A DNA stretch of 8,956 bases, taken from positions 1 through 8,956 of the forward strand of contig JAJQCX010000125.1 in NCBI GenBank assembly GCA_021202495.1. The letters are read 5' to 3'. Under the pieces are notes generated by a model. It did not search any database. It was not told the origin of the DNA and was given only the letters and a program-made list of their open reading frames with translations. The stretch comes from Clostridia bacterium. GTDB taxonomy: Bacteria > Bacillota > Clostridia > UMGS1883. Both the position numbers and the translations under genes were made by a program. Positions 1 to 4,676 of this stretch are shown piece by piece (positions within the stretch are counted from its first letter, which is position 1; each line of letters begins with the position of its first letter).

Positions 1-1
1 C

Positions 2-1270
2 GGAGTGGGTTCGGATTCCGGCAACCCGGCGTTCTCGGCTTACAACTGGGGCAGCGCTCTTACATCGCCCGACCGTATCGGTATTGCGATTGTAGATGTT
101 CCTTCGGACTTTAATGAAAAAACGCAGACATATGAACTCACGGCGACACAGCTTCGCGCATATGCGGACGTCAATAAGAACTTGAACACATATTTTTACA
201 TTGTTTCGATTGACGATTACAACAATCTTGACGTTTCGGACAATGACGCAATTGCGGCTCTCTTTGACGACAGCTACATTGCGACATACAACAAGACGGA
301 AAATGATGACGATAAGACATCGGCAACAGTGTCCTACACGCTTGACGCGGACGATATTTCAAGCTATGCGGGACAGACGGTTGTAATCATCGGCACAAGC
401 ACGATAGGTTTGTACGGACTTGACAGTGATATTGCGATTGAAGCAGTGGATAAGGATTACGGCGTTGAGCTTTACGCGGGTGCGCAGATTCGTGTGGGCG
501 AAGGCTTTAATGAGAGTACACAGGATCTTCTCGGAGACAGCGGACTTCGCTTTATCGCGGTAGTTGACACGAATAATACGATGGCGGCAGAGGCGGAGTC
601 GTATGGTATTGCGATATTCGACGGCGGATTTAACACGACCGCGTTTGAAGCTTTGGATGATGATGCTCTTGCAGAATTGAAAGCGCAAGACCCGGCTGTA
701 ACAATACCCGCGACGAATTATCAGAATGATAGTCAAACCGTATTCACGGCGGCGATTACGAACATCCAAGAATCGAACTACAACAGAATTTACATTGCGG
801 TGCCTTATGTTATAGTTGACAGTACGACATATTACAACTGGGATGCGGCTGTCGCGAGAACGCCGTATCAGGTTGCGAAGGGCATACTTGTGAACGGAAC
901 GACAACTGACGGTTACAGTGAATCGACGACCGATACGGAAGCGCTCATAAATGTGCTTAACGTTTACACTAATAAGACCGGCGCGAGAGTTACAATAGCA
1001 AACAGTGATCGCAGCAGCTTGGCAGCCGTTACATACGCGAACGGTGCGGAAGCGTTCTTCGAGATTACCAGCGAAACGGACAGCAGCGATAATTATGTAT
1101 TTACGCTTACGCCGACGGATGGCAGCAGCGCGGTATTCTATGATTACGCGGTTGATTATTTCAGAATAAACAACGCGAGCGCTTCGACATTTGAAAGTGC
1201 GATAAGCGGCGCAAGTGTTGATCTTGATGATGAAGGTAATATTGTAATTACGGTTCCGGCAAGTGAATAA
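2..1270 (+). CDS. Large extracellular/surface protein, C-terminal part (5' end outside window)
   Basis: The reading frame is open to the left edge. The first GTG (position 5) has no ribosome site in view, so the start is almost certainly upstream and only the last ~422 residues are seen. The protein is acidic, rich in Asp, Thr, Ser, Asn and Tyr and nearly free of Cys, as in secreted beta-rich proteins. Around residues 158-205 of the visible part there is a module (GAQIRVGEG... then SGLRFIAVVD ... YGIAIFDGG) resembling a domain I recall in clostridial surface proteins; I know no function for it. A second region (about 270-300) has YYNWDAAVARTPYQVAKGI. The extreme C terminus ends in ITVPASE, with no LPXTG sorting motif, SLH repeat, dockerin or membrane helix, so any anchoring would have to be N-terminal. 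A terminator-like hairpin follows about 30 nt after the stop. Exact function unknown. Confidence 0.75.
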   Translation, partial: GVGSDSGNPAFSAYNWGSALTSPDRIGIAIVDVPSDFNEKTQTYELTATQLRAYADVNKNLNTYFYIVSIDDYNNLDVSDNDAIAALFDDSYIATYNKTENDDDKTSATVSYTLDADDISSYAGQTVVIIGTSTIGLYGLDSDIAIEAVDKDYGVELYAGAQIRVGEGFNESTQDLLGDSGLRFIAVVDTNNTMAAEAESYGIAIFDGGFNTTAFEALDDDALAELKAQDPAVTIPATNYQNDSQTVFTAAITNIQESNYNRIYIAVPYVIVDSTTYYNWDAAVARTPYQVAKGILVNGTTTDGYSESTTDTEALINVLNVYTNKTGARVTIANSDRSSLAAVTYANGAEAFFEITSETDSSDNYVFTLTPTDGSSAVFYDYAVDYFRINNASASTFESAISGASVDLDDEGNIVITVPASE

Positions 1271-1301
1271 TTCAATTGGCTGAGTGATTGAGAAATCACG
1301 G

Positions 1302-1340
1302 AAAAAAGGGGTTCTTCAGAAAAAGGGGAACCCCCTTTTT
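1302..1340 (+). terminator. Rho-independent terminator-like hairpin after the surface protein gene
   Basis: Two alternative stems share the same 3' arm. AAAAAGGGG (1320-1328) pairs perfectly with CCCCTTTTT (1332-1340) around an AAC loop, and an earlier AAAAAGGGGTTC (1303-1314) can pair with 1328-1340 with one bulged C. The 3' arm ends in five T. The position, about 30 nt past the stop, fits termination of the upstream gene. Confidence 0.65.
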
Positions 1341-1347
1341 CAAGTTT

Positions 1348-1401
1348 GGAGTGTGAAGTGTGAAGTGTGGAGTGTGAAGTGTGGAGTGTGGAGTGTGGAG
1401 T
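1348..1401. repeat. 7-bp tandem repeat, unit G(A/G)AGTGT
   Basis: There are seven consecutive heptamers (1348-1396) in the order GGAGTGT, GAAGTGT, GAAGTGT, GGAGTGT, GAAGTGT, GGAGTGT, GGAGTGT, then a partial eighth, GGAGT. Units differ only at the second base. The array leads directly into AGTTGAG and the palindrome at 1409-1431. It is a candidate variable-number repeat. It is too short and uniform, and lacks spacers, so it is not a CRISPR. Confidence 0.9.
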
Positions 1402-1408
1402 TGAGGTA

Positions 1409-1431
1409 CAAATTCGGCGGAGCCGAATTTG
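1409..1431. repeat. 23-nt palindrome, copy 1 (CAAATT...AATTTG family)
   Basis: CAAATTCGGC (1409-1418) and GCCGAATTTG (1422-1431) form a perfect 10-bp stem with a GGA triloop. It matches 19 of 23 positions with the palindrome at 2259-2281 on the other side of the recombinase gene. One of the differences is a compensated base pair. Confidence 0.85.
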
Positions 1432-1614
1432 AATTGACGCGGGGCTCACGCGGCAAGCGTGCCGCTTGAGGCATTTTCGCGAGGGAATGCGGCGGGGGGA
1501 GTTTACTGTGCGGTCGCGGTTTATAATACGGCGGTAAACCGTGGGCGGAGACAAGATGTGCCCGTACAACCGCGACAGCGAGGACGGTCAAGCGGGACGC
1601 TTGCGGGAGGGAAA
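1432..1614 (+). other. Hairpin-rich gene-free segment upstream of the recombinase-like gene
   Basis: No convincing gene here. Stems seen: GCGGCA/TGCCGC (1450-1455/1460-1465), extended outward by CTCA/TGAG; GCATT/AATGC (1471-1475/1486-1490); CGGTTTA/TAAACCG (1517-1523/1535-1541); a competing longer-range stem GTCGCGGTT/AACCGCGAC (1513-1521/1568-1576); and CAAGCG-GGA-CGCTTG (1589-1603). The density of stems and the mutually exclusive pairing at 1513-1541 would suit a structured 5' leader, but a degenerate repeat element is equally possible. A TATAAT at 1522-1527 has no matching -35. Confidence 0.45.
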
Positions 1615-1662
1615 ATGAAAAAATGTGTTTTGACGAAAAAAGAAAGGGGTGAAAACGGATGA
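1615..1662 (+). CDS. Possible 15-codon leader peptide coupled to the recombinase-like gene
   Basis: ATG at 1615 follows GGGAGG (1605-1610) at 4-nt spacing and opens a 15-codon frame, MKKCVLTKKERGENG. Its stop overlaps the next start as ATGA (1659-1662), a classic translational-coupling arrangement. The peptide is Lys-rich and contains the next gene's ribosome site (AAGGGG). It may be chance; nothing in the peptide suggests a function beyond coupling. Confidence 0.3.
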   Translation: MKKCVLTKKERGENG

Positions 1663-2231
1663 GTACATATGCGTATATGCCGGGGAAGGATGAGAAGATG
1701 AGGGAGGCGTTTATCAGGATAGGAGTTCCCGAGGAAAACATATTTGCCGACACGTGGGAGAAGGGGAACGGGACGGAATACAAGCGGCTTTTGCGCCGAG
1801 TAAAAAAGGGGGATGTGCTGTATGTGCAAAGTCTTGACGCGTTCGGCATGAGTATGCGTGAAATTTTGAATCAATGGCGCAGTTTGACGAAGGATCGGGG
1901 TGTGGACATTGCGGCGCTGAATTCTCCGCTCATTGACACGAGGCTCGCAAAGGAGGTGAGCGGGTCGCTGGTTAGCGACGTTGTGGCGGAAATACTTTCG
2001 TTTGCCGCGCACGACGAGTATGACAGGCAGCGCATGGTGCAAATGGCGGGGATAGAGCGCGCGAAAAAAAGAGGCGTCCACTGCGGCAGAGCGCCGAGAC
2101 CGCTGCCCGAAAATTTCGACGAGGTTTACGGGAAGTGGAAGAAGGGAAAAATCACAGCCGTGGAGGCGGCAAAACAATGCAATATGCCGGTTTCGACGTT
2201 TCGGTATCGGGCGAAAAACAGTGGTCAGTGA
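1659..2231 (+). CDS. Serine recombinase (resolvase/invertase) homologue lacking catalytic residues
   Basis: The 190-aa length, and the order of an N-terminal resolvase fold, long E-helix and C-terminal helix-turn-helix, match Tn3 resolvase/DNA invertases. Matching landmarks are GDVLYVQSLD (51-60, like GDVILVKKLD), FAAHDEYDRQRMVQMAGIERAKKRG (115-139, the dimer helix region) and an HTH at about 164-185 (ITAVEAAKQCNMPVSTFRYR). The active site is gone: the motif normally YARVS reads YMPGK (6-10), so Arg8 and Ser10 are Pro and Lys. LDRLGR reads LDAFGM (59-64), losing Arg68 and Arg71, and the Arg45 region is two residues shorter with no Arg. The frame is intact, so this looks like a maintained non-catalytic protein, perhaps a DNA-binding regulator. 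The start is ATG after AAGGGG with 8-nt spacing. It is bracketed by two related repeat/palindrome units. The lost catalysis is read directly; the regulatory role is inference. Confidence 0.8.
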   Translation: MSTYAYMPGKDEKMREAFIRIGVPEENIFADTWEKGNGTEYKRLLRRVKKGDVLYVQSLDAFGMSMREILNQWRSLTKDRGVDIAALNSPLIDTRLAKEVSGSLVSDVVAEILSFAAHDEYDRQRMVQMAGIERAKKRGVHCGRAPRPLPENFDEVYGKWKKGKITAVEAAKQCNMPVSTFRYRAKNSGQ

Positions 2232-2250
2232 TTAGTGGGCAGTGATTAGT
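2226..2250. repeat. Direct repeat CAGTGATTAGT x2 overlapping the recombinase-like stop codon
   Basis: CAGTGATTAGT occurs at 2226-2236 and 2240-2250, preceded by a partial unit CAGTGGT at 2219-2225. The first copy supplies the TGA stop of the recombinase-like gene. Like the heptamer array at 1348, it runs into AGTTGAG and a CAAATT...AATTTG palindrome. Confidence 0.75.
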
Positions 2251-2251
2251 T

Positions 2252-2288
2252 GAGCGGGCAAATTTCGCGGTGCGGAATTTGCCCGCTC
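2252..2288. repeat. Strong inverted repeat containing palindrome copy 2
   Basis: GAGCGGGCAAATT (2252-2264) pairs perfectly with AATTTGCCCGCTC (2276-2288). Inside, CGC/GCG pair around a GGT triloop. The core 2259-2281 is 19/23 identical to the palindrome at 1409-1431. There is no T-run on either side, so it is a weak candidate for an intrinsic terminator; a REP-like repeat fits better, although it could stabilise the 3' end of the recombinase mRNA. Confidence 0.8.
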
Positions 2289-2330
2289 GGTCAGCCCTGC
2301 GGGCGCGGGAATGTTTTGCGGAAAGAATGC

Positions 2331-2359
2331 TTGAATTTTTGCGGTGGGCATAGTATAAT
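2331..2359 (+). promoter_or_regulatory. Sigma-A type promoter for the toxin-antitoxin operon
   Basis: -35 TTGAAT (2331-2336) and consensus -10 TATAAT (2354-2359) are separated by 17 bp, with transcription expected to begin near 2366. The antitoxin ATG is at 2382. Purine-rich ribosome sites lie between: AAAGGGGG (9-nt spacing) and AGAAGG (very close, 2 nt). I see no obvious YefM-type operator palindrome. Confidence 0.75.
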
Positions 2360-2381
2360 ATAAAAAAGGGGGCAGAAGGCT

Positions 2382-2636
2382 ATGACTGCAATCAGTGCGA
2401 CAAGTGCGAGAAAAAATTTGTATCAATTGATTTCCGATGTGAATGCCAACAGCATGGCGGTTACGATTACAAACAGCAAGGGAAAGAACGCGGTGCTGCT
2501 ATCCGAGGACGATTGGAACGCAATACAGGAGACCTTATATTTGAATTCAATCCCCGGCATGGCTGAAAGCATTATTGAAGCGAAGAATGAACCGATAGAA
2601 GATTCGGCAGTATATGAAGAGGATGAAGAATGGTGA
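2382..2636 (+). CDS. yefM: YefM/Phd-family antitoxin
   Basis: 84 aa, the usual length for YefM/Axe antitoxins. The N-terminal DNA-binding/dimer domain has the family signature MTAISATSARKNLYQLISDV (1-20, compare E. coli MRTISYSEARQNLSAVM), then VTITNSKGKNAVLLSEDDWNAIQETLYL (27-54, matching ITRQNGEAAVLMSLEEYNSLEETAYL). The acidic tail (65-84, ending EEDEEW) is the disordered toxin-neutralising segment. It neutralises the following RNase toxin and, as known for the family, should repress its own promoter as a complex. It is first in a two-gene operon, overlaps the toxin start by 7 nt, and has a consensus promoter immediately upstream. Confidence 0.93.
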   Translation: MTAISATSARKNLYQLISDVNANSMAVTITNSKGKNAVLLSEDDWNAIQETLYLNSIPGMAESIIEAKNEPIEDSAVYEEDEEW

Positions 2637-2932
2637 AGTATCAGGTTTGTTTTTCCAAAAGAGCCGAAAAAGATAAGGAATTATTAAAAGGCGCCGGACT
2701 TGATAAAAAAGCAAAGGAGCTTATAAAAATAGTTTCGGAAAATCCTTTTCAAAATCCGCCGCCATATGAGAAGCTGTTGGGAAATCTCGCCGGCAGCTAT
2801 TCCCGCCGTGTGAATTTACAGCATCGGTTTGTGTATGAGGTATTGGAAAACACGCAAAAATTAACGGACGCCGAGGGAAATGAATATTTGGGTATTGTGC
2901 GCGTCTTGAGAATGTGGACGCATTATGAGTAA
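2630..2932 (+). CDS. yoeB: YoeB/Txe-family mRNA interferase toxin
   Basis: RelE-superfamily toxin. YoeB enzymes cleave mRNA in the ribosomal A site and halt translation. Active-site residues can be placed by alignment to E. coli YoeB (Glu46, Arg65, His83, Tyr84): Glu47 in PYEKLLGNL, Arg66 in SRRVNLQHRFVYEV, and His98-Tyr99 at the C terminus (MWTHYE). All are kept, so it should be active. At 100 aa it is about 15 residues longer than the usual 84-85, because of an insertion (about 73-88, NTQKLTDAEGNEYLGI) between the last strands. The start ATG overlaps the antitoxin stop (ATGGTGA), with AGAGG 7 nt upstream. A strong hairpin follows 11 nt after the stop. Confidence 0.93.
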   Translation: MVKYQVCFSKRAEKDKELLKGAGLDKKAKELIKIVSENPFQNPPPYEKLLGNLAGSYSRRVNLQHRFVYEVLENTQKLTDAEGNEYLGIVRVLRMWTHYE

Positions 2933-2943
2933 GGTTATTTAGA

Positions 2944-2991
2944 AAAGCAGCTGTATCAAAAACCAAGTTTGGTTTTTGATACAGCTGCTTT
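2944..2991. terminator. 22-bp-stem hairpin between convergent genes, probable bidirectional terminator
   Basis: The arms 2944-2965 and 2970-2991 are perfectly complementary over 22 bp with an AGTT loop; the arm starts AAAGCAGCTGTATC and includes AAAAACCA next to the loop. It sits between the toxin stop (2932, +) and the AlbA_2 gene stop (3017, -). The flanking arm ends give short T-runs on both strands (CTTT on +, CTTTT on -). Confidence 0.75.
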
Positions 2992-3220
2992 GAGTATTCA
3001 TGAGGTGTTTTTAATTTTATTTAAGGCGATACTTTCTGTTGCGATTGCCGCCGAGGGGGATAATGATGCCTTCGGCAACAAGTTTTGAAAGAATTACTTT
3101 TACTCTTGAAATTTTAACGCCGAGAATGGCAACAAAATCTTCGCTCGCTGCGGTATCGTTGTTTTGCAAATATTCGATAATAAGATTTTTTTGATTCTCG
3201 TATTTTCCTGACATTTTTTT

Positions 3221-3268
3221 ATCGCCACTGTTATCGCCACTGTTATCGCCACTGTTATCACCACTGTT
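3221..3268 (-). repeat. 12-bp tandem repeat x4 encoding (Asn-Ser-Gly-Asp)4
   Basis: Four in-frame 12-mers (GTTATCGCCACT-type on the + strand, one with ACC for GCC) encode NSGD four times, as a linker between the ATPase-like domain and the winged helix. Copy-number slippage would change linker length without breaking the frame. Confidence 0.9.
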
Positions 3269-4254
3269 CATTGCTGCTGTTTCGGGAAATTTGAAAGTAA
3301 CTTTCATAAAGTGAGAGCTGAAATCAAATATGGATTTATCATAGGCAGACAATATTCTTTCCATGCCGCTGCCGAGCTGTTCGACCAAGCCGACGTCTTT
3401 AAAAATGCGCATTAGCTCGCGGTTACGCGGTTTTGAGCAGCAGGAGAAAAATTCCTCTTCGGACAACCCGTCTGTTAAGCCGCCGTATGACGTTATTACA
3501 AATCTGTCGGAAAAAATCTCAAACAGCGGGGGAACGTCTGATGAATAGTCATTATGAACGATCGCGTTGATTATCGCTTCGCGGAGCGCAACGCTGTTGA
3601 CGAGTTTTTCCTCTATGCGGGTTTTTGATGTGATTTTTGCCCGCGTGATGTTTTCAATGTTAAACTTATCAAGAACGCTTTTGGTGGCTTTTATGAGCGA
3701 ACAATATCCGTATTCTTCGTTTTCGATTAAGTCCACTTTATTTGTACCCGCATATTTTGCGACTTTTATAGAGGTTGAATTTTCGTCGGCGAGAAGGTAT
3801 GCGACATAATTATCCTCTCCGCTTTTTGTTACAAGCTCAAGGCTTTGCTTGAATTTTGCGTTTAGATTCAGCCCGCGTTCCTGATAGTAAATTTTAAGCT
3901 GCTCGAAAGTGAGGTTTGCTCTGGGAGATTCGATTTTGCTCAGAGAATTGCGGGTGCGTTTTGAAAACAATTCATTTATCATGTAGCCCGTCATGTGCTG
4001 AACGCCGCTGCCTGTGCGAATGAAGCAGCCTTCTTCGCTCATACCTTTTGAACGCAGATAGTAGGGCTTTTCGTTTCCGCTGGAAAGAATGATTTTGATA
4101 ACGCGCGTCCCGCGCATTTCTTCAATTACAACATCGTACAGTCCGAGAGTTGAGGGCTGTATATTGTTTTTTATTCTGTCGCTTATTTTCAATTGTGTTT
4201 CGTCAATGTCAGGCACGCCGACGGGAGCGCCGGTATCGTCAACGCCGATGTAAT

Positions 4255-4276
4255 TAAGCATAAGGGAGTCGAACCC
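4255..4276 (+). repeat. Left 22-bp terminal inverted repeat
   Basis: Exact reverse complement of 4513-4534. On the - strand it contains an ATG (4261) that would read MLNYIGVDD into the downstream gene half, without a ribosome site. Confidence 0.9.
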
Positions 4277-4282
4277 GATACG

Positions 4283-4389
4283 GTTTTTAGAGACAGAGCT
4301 TCCGCGATACTTGCCAAAATGCTCGTTAATGCACAAAGCATTGCCTGCGCATTTTGCCTGCGTCTGGCGAAAGCTCTGCCACTAAAAAC
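4283..4389. repeat. Internal imperfect hairpin A of the element
   Basis: GTTTTTAG (4283-4290) pairs with CTAAAAAC (4382-4389), CAGAGCTT (4294-4301) with AAGCTCTG (4371-4378), CAAAATGC (4315-4322) with GCATTTTG (4349-4356), and the apex AATGC/GCATT (4328-4332/4338-4342) closes an ACAAA loop. Scattered mismatches and a small length difference lie between the stems. Confidence 0.8.
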
Positions 4390-4398
4390 TCCTTCGGA

Positions 4399-4506
4399 CT
4401 TTAAGCCGTTCACGGCTTCGTCTGTCAAGGCGACGCCGCGCGGATAATGCTTTCCGCATATCAAGCGGTGTCAACGCCGAGAGACGGAGCCGTGGACGGC
4501 TTAAAG
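4399..4506. repeat. Internal hairpin B of the element, 25-pair stem
   Basis: Positions 4399-4423 pair with 4482-4506 over 25 positions without a mismatch, two being G-U pairs (4410-4495 and 4418-4487). The stem begins CTTTAAGCCGT / ACGGCTTAAAG. The 58-nt loop holds a smaller GCGGA/TCCGC stem. Confidence 0.8.
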
Positions 4507-4512
4507 CGCATT

Positions 4513-4534
4513 GGGTTCGACTCCCTTATGCTTA
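4513..4534 (-). repeat. Right 22-bp terminal inverted repeat
   Basis: Exact reverse complement of 4255-4276. The host gene's frame (NYREGGI) runs into it from the right-hand side and then reads SIRESNP. Confidence 0.9.
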
Positions 4535-4676
4535 TTCCGCCTTCGCGATAGTTCAAAAAGGCAATGACCTCGCGCTCCAATTTGTCATTTAATTGAGATT
4601 TGAATTCAATTCTGTTTGATTCGTGCATGGTATCACCTATGTTTATTATTGACAAATTTTTGTGCAAATTTCAAGT

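Larger units (their letters stand above)
4255..4534. mobile_element. 280-bp MITE-like element of nested palindromes, inserted in the AlbA_2 gene
   Basis: It is bounded by perfect 22-bp terminal inverted repeats (4255-4276 starting TAAGCATAAGGGAG; 4513-4534 ending CTCCCTTATGCTTA). Inside are two further long hairpins side by side, A (4283-4389) and B (4399-4506), so nearly the whole element is palindromic. No transposase or credible gene is encoded. The host gene's halves abut it exactly (GGI at 4533-4541, YIGVDD at 4235-4252). The flanks share only ATT (4253-4255 and 4534-4536, overlapping the terminal repeat), so the target duplication is uncertain. It is probably a non-autonomous element mobilised in trans. 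Confidence 0.8.
3017..4628 (-). pseudogene. AlbA_2/Schlafen-HATPase (RecG-like) regulator gene, disrupted by an insertion
   Basis: The intact gene would start at ATG 4628 (AGGTGA ribosome site, 4-nt spacing) with MHESNRIEFKSQLNDKLE...FLNYREGGI, the first half of an AlbA_2 domain. The second half resumes at YIGVDDTGAPVGVPDID (from 4252). Between them lies a 280-bp palindromic element; reading into it meets TGA at 4461-4463, and the net length shifts the frame. Downstream are an HATPase_c_4-like domain (LREAIINAIVHNDY near 3580-3540, then YGGLTDGLSEEEFF and VEQLGSGMERI), an (NSGD)x4 linker and a C-terminal winged helix (NQKNLIIEYL...ISRVKVILSKLVAEGIIIPLG). The family is usually regarded as transcriptional regulators. 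The downstream 439-codon frame stays open from inside the element, but its only starts there (TTG 4336, or ATG 4261 in the terminal repeat) lack ribosome sites, so a functional product is doubtful. With only 48 nt and no terminator after the activase operon, read-through transcription is likely. Confidence 0.85.

Noticed and set aside
359..769. A 136-codon frame on the - strand
   Set aside because: Antisense shadow of the surface-protein frame; low-complexity basic composition and no family match.
1348..1401. CRISPR array
   Set aside because: The units are contiguous 7-mers without spacers.
1522..1527. TATAAT as a promoter for the recombinase-like gene
   Set aside because: No -35 hexamer at 16-18 bp, no extended -10, and the hexamer lies within a hairpin.
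1340..2177. Long overlapping frames on the - strand (169 and 218 codons)
   Set aside because: They are antisense to the recombinase-like gene or read through the tandem repeat; no domain, and the + strand has a clear homologue.
3017..4336. A free-standing 439-codon gene starting at TTG 4336
   Set aside because: The first ~27 residues come from the inserted element, the N-terminal half of the AlbA_2 domain is missing from it, and there is no ribosome site; it is the downstream part of a broken gene.
4461..4667. A separate 68-codon gene
   Set aside because: It is the 5' fragment of the disrupted AlbA_2 gene (real start 4628) running into a stop within the element.
4645..4674. Promoter for the AlbA_2 gene (TTGAAA, 18 bp, AATAAT on the - strand)
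   Set aside because: The -10 match is weak and the implied start would fall on the ribosome site, leaving too short a leader.
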